From positions 2,846,808-2,910,807 of the forward strand of contig VWZP01010941.1 in assembly GCA_013396995.1 (NCBI GenBank): a stretch of DNA of 64,000 nucleotides, read 5' to 3'. Within the stretch, counting starts at the first letter, position 1, and each line of letters begins with the position of its first letter. Shown here piece after piece: positions 23,118 through 35,000 of this stretch. Source of the stretch: Dicaeum eximium (Eukaryota; Chordata; Aves; Passeriformes; Dicaeidae). The position numbers were made by a program, and so were the translations under genes. A model generated the notes under the pieces. That model did no database searches. It had not been told where the DNA came from and worked only from the letters and a program-made list of their open reading frames with translations.

Positions 23118-25587
23118 AATCTGTTCCCTTTCTCCGTCTACACGGTGCAACTGTCTCAAGATGTCTTAAATGCAGATTTTCTTTACAGGAGAGGCACGTT
23201 AGCAGTGTTCATACTGTGACATGGCATTTTTTAATTTAAAAACTGCTTTTCCCTATGGGAGAAAATACTTGTTTTAATTAAAAACAAACAAGCAAAAAAC
23301 ATTACAAAATTGACTGAAAAAGATGGAATTAAAAATAATAAGGTAGTTGTCTTGAAGACCTCTCTCTCTGCTCCTTTCTACCCCAACACTACCTCAGGTT
23401 TCTATTTTGATAAAGAAAGAAAGGTCAGAGAGTTTGGAGATGAATGTGGGAAAATAAATAAATAAAAAGACATGAAAAAAAGCCACTTCTGGTCAACTCT
23501 CATGATGATGATGATGCTGTCTAAGCTATTGCTTCTGCTGTGGAACTTGTATTGCTTTATTACTGGTCTTCCAGAAATGTCAGGGTCTAAAGATGGTTTC
23601 TTTAGGAGAACAAAAGGAAGCTTTGCCAGCAAAAGTGAGATCCACCTTAGAGAAAAAAGATTAATGGACTATAAATTTCCCTGTAAGAAAAGCAAGCTGT
23701 ATCTTAACAAACTTGAAGGCAGGGAGCTACTGAGTGGAATTTAGAAACTACGCTGTGAAAGACTGAAATGTTAAATGTTCAGGACTCAAAAACTGGTTAT
23801 TTGCAAAAGCAGCAGTTGCTTTGTTGGGGCCAGGTTTCACCTCAAAGCCAAGCAAGCAGAGCATAAACTGGAAAGGGATGGGGGTAAAAATAGTTTTGCT
23901 TGGCTACCACAGCTTAAAACTGAGATGGTGTCAGGTATTGCACAGAAAGCAAGCAGGAGGTACCATTTCACTCAGTTCAGTCTGTTTCCCTTATGGTCAC
24001 AGTAAATATTGCTGGAATGACCTAAAGGATCTGTATGAATGAATATGATAAGTCTGTAAGCATCCAAAAAAATTTATGATTTTGATGAAGTTCGAGTGAT
24101 GATGAGAAATGGTTTTTGGGCTGCAGAGAGAATGTTTTTATAATAAAAAGTGTGTATATGGAAAATTCTATATTTTCTTATATTACTAGCAAAAGCATTT
24201 AGTAACTTTTTCACTTTTATATTATAATGATGCACTTACATAAATTTCCAGAAGTATTTAGCAACTTCTGCAACTATTTTTTAGTATCTGTGACTAAAGT
24301 TTTGGAATCATAATAAGTTTTGGAATCTTTCTTGGAATAAGGGTTTTATAATGTGCTAAGCAAGAGACTTTCATTCATACTAGAAAGATGCAAGAAATAA
24401 ATACTATCTGTGACATAAAGCACTTCCTTTTATTAAAGATCCATAAAGATCCTTGGAATATAAGACATTTCAACTGGTCCTTAATTTAGTAGTGTGTCAA
24501 ACTAGTCAGCTACTCATTGAGAAATTAGCTTTTTACAAGCCATATAACGAACTAACTCTAAGCCAGATAGGTGAAGAAGAGACTGAAATCTGTAATAAAG
24601 CCAACAGGAGTGAGAATGAAATATTCTATGAAAATCAAGATATCTTTTATATCTCATTACCCAGTGAGATTTAATCAGGACTTTTTGAAATACTTTGCAA
24701 AATAAATGATGACAATAAAGCCCAATTCAGAATAACGAAGTTGTTAATCTCTTCAGATATGGAAACTCCATGTGAATTTCCAGCTGAACTTCATAAGGTA
24801 ATAGGTTACAAGGTATTCTGAGATGAATATTTCTCAGCATTTCCATCTGGAACTGTTCCACTTCATATCAATAATTAAATGTTTATTGGAGCAAAGACAT
24901 GAACTACTGACCTCCTCTTTCCAAGTGAGCGCCTTGAATATTGTCTGTTGGATATTGCTGCTGTCTTTGGCCAAGTGAGTAAGTTACTAAAGATGGAAGG
25001 GCACCAGAAAGAGTTGTTACTAAAGTCTCACTCTCACTGTCTCTCTCCAGTGCTCTGGTAAAGTGGTGAGGGCACATTTGACCCTGCATGAATGTTCTTC
25101 TGGTAAGTATCAGTGAAAGTTCAGAATTATTTTAGATCTCAGGGACAAAACATCAGTTGTGATTTCAAATTCTGAAACTTGTGATTCCTATCTTGAAAAA
25201 TCATACCAAAGGTATTTTAGGAAGAGTAAGCATGCTATTTTATTAAGGATGAAAAGCCCATCAATGGAGAATTATTTTGTAAACTTAACCTTGAAGACAA
25301 AGACAGGCTTGTTTCCATTACAGGGAACTAACTTGAAGTTATTTGTATTATATTTAAAAACATACTTGCAAGAAAACACATAAAGACTATACATGATCTC
25401 TCTCTCCTTCATGCTCAGATCAACCTGGCTGTATAGAATCCCTCTGAATTCACACCTGAATTTGGTGTGGAAATAGAATGTACTGAACTTTTGGAGAAGA
25501 GAATGCTCTTCAGAACTAACACTTAAAAGATGACAAATAGCAGGTGGCTTTTAAAACAAATTCAAGAAGTGGAAAACAAACCTAGAA
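23118..25587. other. Unique AT-rich non-coding DNA, no gene seen
   Basis: About 2.5 kb with no supported gene. An ATG trinucleotide run lies at 23500-23518. Overlapping frames of 73-90 codons on both strands at 23402-24042 have no recognisable domain and I treat them as chance. Confidence 0.55.
23500..23518. repeat. ATG trinucleotide run
   Basis: CATGATGATGATGATGCTG, about five units of ATG/GAT, makes a run of methionines in one frame. It is a short microsatellite. Confidence 0.8.
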
Positions 25588-25870
25588 AAAACTGCTTGGA
25601 AAAGTTAAACAGTAGGAGACTTTTAAGAAAGTGCACAGATAGCAGTGAGACAAGAATAAGCTAGAAAAGCAACTGCTAGGAAAGCTAAGCAGCAGGAAAC
25701 ATAGCAGCAAAACAGTAGTAAAACAAGAATAAGACAGGGAAACAAGAACTGAGAGAAGCGAACCAGTAAAAGATTTTAGACAATGAAAAGTAGCATTTAT
25801 ACTAAAGTAAGCCAGGAAAAACAACAGCTATGAGAAGATAAGGAAGATGATGGTGACATCAAAGAAAAAT
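25588..25870. repeat. Degenerate minisatellite, about 75-81 base period, 3 to 4 copies
   Basis: A purine-rich unit that begins AACTGCTNGGAAAG, continues with a 'taaacagtaggagac' type block and ends near 'acaagaataag' is repeated with divergence. Matching starts are at 25590 (aactgcttgg), 25671 (aactgctagg), 25748 (aactgagaga) and 25823 (aacagctatg), spacings 81, 77 and 75. The first two units share 'acaagaataag' at their ends and are clearly related; the third is weaker and the fourth partial. An older copy may precede them from about 25495. The minus-strand frame of 80 codons across it (25582-25824) is a by-product of the strand bias. Confidence 0.7.
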
Positions 25871-28440
25871 TCATTTTCTGTGAGGAAAAAACTTCAGTTC
25901 CTTGGCGTGGACCAAAGGTATGTATTCTGCCAGCCTCAGATAGTGACAGAGAGGAAGCTACTGTACAGAACTGCTTGTGTGGAAATGTCACTTTCAAAAG
26001 ATAATGCTGTATTAACAGTTTCCAAGGTTACCAATAGAAAAAGGAAGACATATACATAATGTTTGTTTTATGTCTTCAGAAGATTCTCACTCTACATGTG
26101 GCTGGACTTTTAAGTGAAATCAGCTTGCTCATACTCTGCAAAGATTTCACACAAGACCAGCATGTACTGGGAGAGCTCATTAACTTCCACTGTACACATC
26201 AAAGGAGCACTGCCATGAGAAAAACCAGCGTGGTTCCAAACAAGGAGATAGCAGCCTTGAAGAGCAAGCAGTGAAAATTAAGACAAAGAACCAAACCAGG
26301 GAAACAAAGGAACTGGAAGAGTAGATTAGGAGTAAAAACTTGTTTCCTTACCTATTTAAAAAAAAAATCTTTATACTAAAACTGCAGTTTAGTAAGGTAC
26401 AGCTGGGGTTTAGTAGGATAATCAAAATAGATTTACATGTGGATGTTTTTGTCATGATGCATCCAAATTTTGAGCAAGTCGCTTAAACTGTTTTTGCATG
26501 CTGGGGAAAAGTGCAGAAATGTACTCAAGTTTCCCTTCCTGGAAATGAGGATTTGTGAGCCACATATTTAACCAGGTTTTGGGGCTGACATGCAGCCATC
26601 ATGTCACCAGGGTGGCAAACTGCAAGGATTTGCATGGGAGGTGTCTTGTACAGCTCATCTGCTGCACCTTGCTGTGCAGACAGAACTCTTCCAGCTCTGG
26701 GTTCAAGTGGAATGGGAAGATGCTACCTTGTACAGATGAAAACTTCCATGCATAATTTTGTGGGATGCACCTTACCTCTGTTATGAATATGATTCTCCCT
26801 TGCCGACAGATGAATATTTTTGACATTATCTTAATGACAGACATGTGGAGAACTCTGAAAAAATGAAAGGATACAAAATCAGAGAAGTCAAGAATGTTTT
26901 TACTTCAGAAAAGTAACAGACAGACTCCTTATAAATGACTGAATTACTAGTTTAGAAACATCATATCCCATCATTTAATTGGGATAAGTTCTGTGAAACA
27001 CTAGATAAGAACTAAAAATGAAAATTTATTAAGGCAGCCCATCCTAACTTCCATAAAGAAGAGGTTTTATGGCTGCATTCTGAAATCCTCCCTTAAAAAA
27101 AGAAAAACCTCTGTAATATTATATACATAAATATAAGACATAAAATATTGTTGAACTCCAAATGATATTTCCTATCTGACACAGAGTTGTGTTCAGCAGA
27201 ACCACAATAACAAGCTGGCATATTTAGAATTTATTCTGGTCCAGTACAGACAGAATTCATCAAAAATACTTCAGGCCAAAGTGATCCACAGCCACTAAGA
27301 GTCTTGTTTTTTTCCTGCCTGTGCAACAGGGATAAATTGCACAAAGTCTCCCCTGGGAGAGGAGGAATGCAAAAGGGAGAAGGGTGTCCTGCAAACCCCT
27401 GATTCTGTACTCCTTTGCAGACAGGACAAAGACAAAGCCCTAGGTTTTATCTTTTTCCTTTTAAAGCTGGAGAAAATCTCAAAGATGTAGGTTTCCCAAC
27501 TTCTCATTAATGGGTAAGAATATGAAGATCAGTCTAGGAAACCTGTTCAAAGTGAAAGATGGTAATAATTTGAGTAAAGGTATAGCAAGAGTTAGGGAAT
27601 ATGGGAATGTTATTTTTTGGGGGGGATCTTAGAATACATCAGGGCAAAGTTTTCAACACACTGCACAAGACTAGGCAGCACTGAAATTATTCCCATCTGT
27701 GTTGTGTTACCATTTGTGTCTTTTTTGATTGAAATATTAATTCTAGCATTTTCTAAAAAATGTATTTGAGTATTATTATTACTATTTTTTATTTGAAATA
27801 TTTGGGGTTTTTTGTTTGTTTGTTTTCCACATCTTGTTGGAATTTAAAGAGTTAAAAAATCACTCCTGATCAAAACACTTTTTCAGCTTCTACTGGTTTT
27901 AATTGCAACGGGCTTTTTAGCTTAATTTTTTGCTAACAATAATATTGCTTTATTTCTCACTATTAAGCAGTGACTTGTCATTTGGTGTGAAGGGCTCAGG
28001 ATGGCAGAATAGGTGGTTGTGCTTAGATATATAAATACAGAAGTGCATAGGATATAGAGCAAAGACTTGATGCCATGTAATTTTTCTGTGGTTTGCTAAC
28101 AGACAGAAGACAGTTTAGTCTCCATCTGACCTACCACCTCTGTGGGTGCTGGTAGGTTTTTGGCTGATCAGCTGGATAAACATGGCTCTGCCTCTGCATT
28201 AATGAAACCAAATACAATCTTATTGCTAATTTGGTGGGAACAACAGCATCTCTTCTTGTCTGAAATGGTTTCTTTTCTTAGATAAATCACTTTTTTAAAG
28301 GTTGAAGATGCAAACGTTAACTAATGAAAAGTAAAAAGTGTATGTATTTGGTAGATCATTATTTTTTGTCATGTGAATAGGACTTTTCATTAAAGAAAAA
28401 CAAGGAACTATACACATATACACACAACCACCACAAAACT
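25871..28440. other. Unique non-coding DNA, no gene seen
   Basis: No gene is supported. Several frames of 60-81 codons overlap on both strands at 26555-26844, the usual shadow pattern of non-coding DNA with slightly more G and C. The stretch 27290-27440 is GC-richer than its surroundings but matches nothing I know. Confidence 0.5.
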
Positions 28441-28484
28441 ACAACACAACAACAACAACAACAACAACAACAGCAACAACAACA
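28441..28484. repeat. AAC trinucleotide microsatellite
   Basis: About fourteen units of CAA/AAC with one CAG interruption near the right side, preceded by an A/C-rich, partly ACAC stretch from about 28410. Confidence 0.95.
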
Positions 28485-30570
28485 GAACTCTCAACCCCTC
28501 ATTTTACAGTAGTTTCTCAGTCCTTGAGAAAAGACATGCAAATCCATGGGTGGACAGATTTTACTGATGAGTTCTAAAGCCTCAGGCAAAACTGACACCC
28601 CCAGGAATAGAAGAAACAAAACAATTTACTTTTTCCTTTATGAAGAGTAATCACTAAATATTTATTAGTTTTATTAAAGAGTTTTCAAACTTGGGGTTGT
28701 TTTTAGAGACAAGTGTTGATATCCTTGCAGAAAACCATCTTTTGTACACTCTGGAGGACATCTCTGCTAACTGATTTCATTGGTCTCTATTATTAGGGTA
28801 CTAATTATATCAGGCTTTAGAGAGCAAGGGATATTTCTCTGGTACCTAGTCAAAACAGACCATGCCTCTGGCTGCTCCTACTTCTGACTCTAGTAATCAA
28901 AGGAGACTTGTGGTCATATCATCTGCAGCAATCAGGATAGAAACGATTTGGCAGAACTGATGGAGTGAATTTGCGTCACATTATAATTTTATCCTCAAGT
29001 TACTAATTGATCAGCGCTGTGTTCGTTTCAATTACTGCTTTTTGTGTCTGTCTTATTAATATGTACTGACAGAGTGACTTCCCCGAAGGGTGGAAAGGCC
29101 AGCTCAGGTCTGGAGCGTGGCTGCTGGGTGACATCCACAGGATCTCTGCACAGAAATGCTCCAAGGCTGGCTCTGCATGCCTGGCCTCTTTCCCAAGAAG
29201 AACACCAAGAATTCAGGTATCAACCTGGACCTTGATGTTGGCTCCCTGAAGTATTCTCTTCTTTTTCCAGCAATTTACTGTCACAGAGATTCCTTTAGGT
29301 CGGTTTTGGAAACTCTTAAGAACCTTCAAATCAATGCAACTATAGCAAGTAAATGGCTATAAGTGAAATTACCACCATATCTAACATTACTAAATCATAT
29401 TTAAATGAAACTCCCCAGCAAAATTAATGCATTTTCTGATATATTCCTTTCAAATGGAACTCCAAATAATGATAATGTTGACACATTGATTTCAGACACT
29501 TACCAAATATAATATTTAATTTTTTATTTTAAATTTTAAAGCGACCTTTAAATTTAATTTTTAAAAATCTTCATATCTTTATCTATGGTAATTCAAATCT
29601 CAAATGTACAGACCTCAAATATTCATCAGTATTTTTAAGAAATCTTTTATTTCAATTTGGATACTGATCTATTTTAAAATTATTTGCAAACAGAACTTCA
29701 TTTTAGGCATAGATGCGTCGCTGTACACAGTTTAGTTTGCATCTTATTGTGCTATTTCAAAAAGATATCTAAAAAACACCTTAACCAAGGAATAATAGCC
29801 ACCTAAACAGAATTTTAGTTTAATAGGCTTTTATTTTCTCCTATTCACCTACAAATATTTAAGGAAAATGGGCCCTAATATTCCTCAGATTGGACATCAT
29901 CCTTTAATCTCCAATTTTTAAATTTGTCTTCTCTGATTCCCTTCAACTTCATAAGTTGAGATTTTGTATTAAAATATAACTTTTTTTTCATGTGTTCTCA
30001 GGACATGGAAGTGTTTTTCTTTCTTTTGGTATGCACTCTTCAAGAACACACATATCAAAGTCTTTAAAACCACTATTCAAACAATATAATCAATAACAGA
30101 TAATATTTAATTACATTAAAATGTAATGGAAAACATCTGTCTTCTGAAATCAATCAATTTTTGACCCTCCTTTGTCAGCACATCCAGAGATGGCTTCTCC
30201 CTTCTGACTCTTTTCTGTCTTTTTCTCCTTCCCCTAGGCCCTGTCTTTCAAGCCCAAACCAGAAATCAGCTCTTTTGATATGCCTGTCACATCATACTTC
30301 CCCACCAAGGTGTCTTTCCAGTTGTTCTGGCTTAAAATATCAAACACTCCCTTCAATCCATAGCTCTTGGTGGGGAGATCCATAACTAGTTTCAGTGACA
30401 TTTTTTTCCTTCTCAGTCTCAAGACAAATGTGAAGAAAAACTTTGTTAATAACTCTTATTAACCATTCAATATTTCAGTCAATAAAGTAGCTCCAGTCCA
30501 ACAGAGGTAGGAAAATAACTTACAGTCTTTCATAAAACATTCAAAAAATATCAGTATTACACATGACAAT

Positions 30571-30594
30571 TACAGGTCATACGAATGACCTGTA
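30571..30594. repeat. 10-base perfect inverted repeat with a 4-base loop, containing AGGTCA and TGACCT
   Basis: TACAGGTCAT (30571-30580) and ATGACCTGTA (30585-30594) pair perfectly around ACGA. The arms hold one nuclear-receptor half-site each, giving AGGTCA, six bases, TGACCT. Six-base spacing is not one of the classical palindromic elements, so a receptor role is doubtful. Confidence 0.7.
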
Positions 30595-30699
30595 TTAGCT
30601 GATCATATTCAAAAGATTTGCTCATATTTTTCCACTTTCCAAAAATTATTATTTCAAAGGCAGACACAAGGTGATACTCGTTTTAAGACAAAGCATGGT

Positions 30700-30758
30700 G
30701 GCATTTTGATGATCCCTGTGAGTTTCTTGTGACTCAGGGTATTCCATGATTCCGTGAC
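30700..30758 (+). mobile_element. CR1 LINE 3'-terminal tip, plus orientation
   Basis: The stretch 'gatgatccctgtgagtttct', then 'gactcagggt', closes with ATTCCATG and ATTCCGTG octamers (30741-30756). This is the order expected at the end of CR1 ('GATGATCCCTGTGGGTCCCT', 'AACTCAGGAT', octamers). Only about 60 bases survive. The sequence after 30760 is unrelated. A 60-codon minus-strand frame here (30654-30836) is not a gene. Confidence 0.7.
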
Positions 30759-31905
30759 ACTTGGTGCGACTGACCCATTGCAAATGTGAGCAAACCATTT
30801 CCTGGGGTCACAGCTCCTCTTCTGTGGGTTGGGCATAAATTTCCTTCACTACCTTGAGTCACAACCTAAGAGCAATTATTCTGTTCACAACAGATCTATT
30901 TCTAGACAGAAGATTGAATATAGTCAAGTTAGGGAGGCGGCATTTGGAAAGTCAAGATGCTGTACATTGATTTACAAAGAATACCTACTTTTCATATAAA
31001 TTCTTGTAACTCATGAGTGGCAATGTTTTCTATAGGAACAATTATGTTCTAATTCAATGATAGACAGAACTGTGATGGAGCCCAATGAAGCCCTTTTGTT
31101 CAAAATCATCTGTGATGAGCAGTATTTAATATACTACTTTTTTTTTTTTCAAACAGTATTCAGTCTCAGTCATAGTGCAAGTCATAGTAAAGATGCAAAT
31201 GCATCTTTATTTTTTCTCTAGTAAACTGTATCTGTCCAACTCAAGAACATACTTCTTCAACAGATTTTTGAAGAGATTGGTGCCTTTGGGCAGTTCATCT
31301 TGTTTTGCTGGCCTTGTATCCTGGGCATTTAACATATACACACCTTAGCAAATTGTGGGTGATCTTAAAAGCCATGGTTTATTTGTCTATCTAGGAGCAA
31401 ATCAAATTAATTTTCATCAAATGAATAAGACACCGCCTAAAGTTTCTCCTACACAGATATTGACTGTTAATTGTGTTGGATAGATGCAGTTTTGGAGTGG
31501 ACATCAAGAGCAGTGACATATTAAACCCTCTTACTCCTGTAAATACAGTTTGCTGGCTGATTCAGACGTCACAATACAATTGAATTTCTTCACTTCAGGA
31601 TACAGGTAAATTGAACATAGTCAGACTAAATATCTGTCTCAATAATTTATCAAAGGGAAAAATTATGAGAAATTAAGATGAGAAGCATTGCTGTTATTTA
31701 AGAGCAATTTTTTATCTTAGATATTTACAGTAGTATTATTTTTTTCTCTATGGTAGGAGATATCTCTTGTTATTTCTAAATTAAAAAGTGAATATGTTAC
31801 ATAAACTGAGCAGTAACACATAGCTACAAAGGAGTATTTTTGCCTTTTGCTGTATTTGTTCTAATATTCAACATGTAACCTGCTAAGGACTCCAAATTAA
31901 TTTTT

Positions 31906-32068
31906 TTTTTGCACTTATAAGACAGGAACATCTATAACGTTGAGACCTGAAATCTCAGTGCTGTGCTTCACCAGCTTGTTAGTGTGNTTTTTGCACTTAT
32001 AAGACAGGAACATCTATAACGTTGAGACCTGAAATCTCAGTGCTGTGCTTCACCAGCTTGTTAGTGTG
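31906..32068. repeat. Exact 81-base direct duplication separated by a single N (assembly join)
   Basis: The segment 31906-31986 (TTTTTGCACTTATAAG ... TTAGTGTG) is repeated, base for base as far as I can compare, at 31988-32068. The one intervening base, 31987, is the only N I noticed in the window. The left copy follows a run of ten Ts. An identical overlap at a one-base gap is the signature of two contig ends that should have been merged. The true sequence probably has one copy. A real tandem duplication is less likely. Confidence 0.9.
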
Positions 32069-35000
32069 TAATCTTTGCACCCCAAAAGACAAATTGTTCA
32101 GTAAAAGACATAGTTGTACGTGGGATGGAAAAATCAAGTAAGGGGTGTTTCAAATCCCCAAATGCTTTGCTACTGAAGGATAATTTATGTAGTCAGTTAA
32201 TTATCTAAGAGAATCTGATGAAATGTAACTTCATTTCAACTCACTCTTTAAAAATCAAGATTCTAAATGTAGTTCTCTTCTTTCCTGATTTTTAGAGGCT
32301 GAGGCTCTAAACAAAACTAAAAGAAAAAAAAAAGGAAAAAAAACCCAGCAGTTAATAAAATATTCTGCACAAATTATGTGAATTTTTCATTAATTTACTC
32401 TGAATGAAGGATGGAGGGCACTGGTTTTGAATAAAACATATGATCTGGTGATTAATCAAATCCCTTTTCTGATGGAAGCAATAATCTGTCTGGAACCTGA
32501 AGGGTATACAAGGACAAAAATGAATGCAGTGAAGAAAGTAGTATTCCCAGTCTGAAAGCATCTAACACTCACTTATTCAGGGATGAAAAAAGAATATATT
32601 TTTGTCTTTGAAAATGATTCATAAATTAAGGTTATGGAGTAGATAACATTAGATATATGTGACCACTGTAGTAATTTAGAGAATTTAACTCCATCATTCA
32701 ATTGATCATTTGAGTAAAACTCTTCCTATTAAACAAAATATACCTTTCTTAATTTTACTTATGTAATTTTTTGTATGTCACTGTTAATCAGTTATAACCA
32801 TATTTGAATCGGTTCTTTCCTGTAATTTCCCTGCATTTTGCATTACATACTATTTTTTTGTCTAGTACTTAAACTTCTATGTATTATATATTAAACCTTT
32901 ATGAACTACAAATAAATGAAATCCTTAGTATTGCAGTATAAGCCAATGAACACCTTCATTTTAGCATTTGTCTTATTGAGTGTTTTCCTCTAATCTCAGA
33001 AAATTAGCAGTTTGGAAATTAACACCAACAGGAAACCAGTTTTTCCAATAGACAAAACCAGAATTACTATATTAAATCTATCATTTATAGAAAATAAGAA
33101 ACAAACCCAGATGATTTAGATGTACTGGTGTCACATTATTAATAAATCAATATGAACTTCCATAACTATAAGAGTAGGTTGGGCATTTCTGGAACATTTC
33201 AACTTCCTTTAAAATTTTTATTTCATAAGAGGTGGTTAGCCACATAAACCAGTTGAAGGAAGCATATTAATTTGTTAAATCAATAGGACTGTACCTGAAG
33301 TTATTCATGTGCTTAAGTAACTTGCTGAATTCAAAATATTGAGCCATATGCATTTCATATAGAGCTTGTACAAAAAGAAATTCCTTACTCTATCCCTCCA
33401 TTACCCAGATCAGTCCTCTCAAATGATTTTAGAAATGCTCTGATCATGTATTATATTTCTGGCCCAACAGATTTTGATTTGTACTGCTGGAGTCCTTACA
33501 GAAAACTGGCAAGTAGCAATTCAGTTGGTGTTTGCTTAATGCCTTTTGAAGCTGCAGTGAAAATACAGATTTCTGGTCAAAAATTTCCAGTGAAAATTAA
33601 AGCAGTGATGAAATAATTCCTTTGTCTAAGCAGCCTTGAGATGCCCTTTTTTTTTTTAAGCACAGGGTAAATTAAAATCTTTATGGCAATTACATATTTT
33701 AAATTGTATTTTAATTATGCATGTCCTTCTTTAAGAAGAAGGAAGTTTACTACTGGACATTTTTGGATAATAATTATCCTTTAGCTGATCTGCAGATCAT
33801 TAGTAATTTCTTAGTTTTTTTACTATTGGAGCAGTGACTGGCAGATCTACAACATATTTGCTAATGCCAGTGCACTGAGTAATGGCCACAAAGACAAATA
33901 GAAACATTAGTTCAGCATGAACTTTAAAATAGATCTGCCTCAGAAAGGGCAACAGAGTTTCTATTACAGTATATCATAATGTTGTCAGCTAATTACCTTC
34001 AATACCTTAAAATCTTTAACAGAAAAACATCCCTCCATCCTTTTGCAGTGAACACTTCATATAGCATTCGTGATATAATGACACTGTGTCAAATAAATAA
34101 ACTATTTAAAACAGATTTATTAAAACAATTGCCAATATTTCAAACATTTGAAAGAAAACTATTCATTGAAAAATTGCCTAGCAATATAACACATGGGCAA
34201 GTATTTAAATCTAATATCAATGTAGGAAGAATACCTGTTGTTTCTATGATCCATGATATTTTTTCACTCAAGCATATTGTAGGAGCTCTTATTTTCTCTT
34301 AGGGTTTTTATCAACTAACCTTCTCAAGTTTACTTTTGCAATTATGATATTACAGAAGCTTTGAGAAAAAAAAAAATAGCAGTTTTACAGTATCCCCTGA
34401 CATTTACTTTTATTCTCTGTTATTCAGTTGCATTAGCTTGTTTAGCTACTGTGACATTTAATACAAGAAATATATCTTATACATCTTGTTAGGAAGGTCT
34501 ACCACATACTTAAGGGAATGATGACTAGGTTCTACTAATCTATATTTTAGAAGCTTTTTATTCACTCTTCCGAAAAGCTATCTCATGGTTCAGATTATGA
34601 AAGCATTTGCCTAAAGTCCAGACTTCATCAAAAGTACCTTGCCTTTTGGATTCTATAATAGCTTTGGTATAATATAATGTTTTTTTCCTTCTCTACTTTT
34701 TATTCATTTTTCAAACACTTGCATAATCTTTTTCAGTTTTCTAATAGCACTGAGATTTCCTGATGTGGGATAAAAGAAAGGAAATGGCTAAAATTTTATA
34801 TCCCTATAATACAAAAAGAAAATCCTTTCAGATTAAAAGGCCTGTCATTTCACCATTTCATCATTTCAAGTCAGAATTCTTATGACCAAACTTCTTAAGC
34901 TGGCTCCTATAACACATGACTTTACATGTGCCTTGGAAGGAATTACAGTTCTGTAATACCCATTGATATTTAATATTGTTCTTTCTGTTATTTGTGTTTG

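Larger units (their letters stand above)
28485..31905. other. Unique non-coding DNA, no gene seen except a CR1 tip
   Basis: The only assigned element is the CR1 fragment at 30700-30758. A GC-richer block at 29080-29240 has overlapping frames of 63 and 68 codons and an intron-like acceptor (ACTGACAG) on its left, but no protein family is recognisable. A polypyrimidine stretch ending CCCCTAGG near 30240 resembles a 3' splice site, again without a recognisable exon. A 12-base poly-T run lies at 31138-31149. Confidence 0.5.

Noticed and set aside
25582..25824. 80-codon minus-strand frame rich in serine, leucine, phenylalanine and cysteine, resembling a membrane protein
   Set aside because: It is the pyrimidine strand of the degenerate minisatellite, so the hydrophobic bias is a composition effect.
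29044..29362. GC-richer segment with overlapping 63- and 68-codon frames and an intron-like ACTGACAG on the left
   Set aside because: Both frames are short, the first starts at GTG, and no domain or convincing donor site could be tied to a known gene.
30234..30422. Minus-strand 62-codon frame of protein-like composition, opposite a polypyrimidine tract that resembles a splice acceptor
   Set aside because: No family recognised; the frame is short, the opposite strand also has an open frame over the same bases, and no partner exon could be found.
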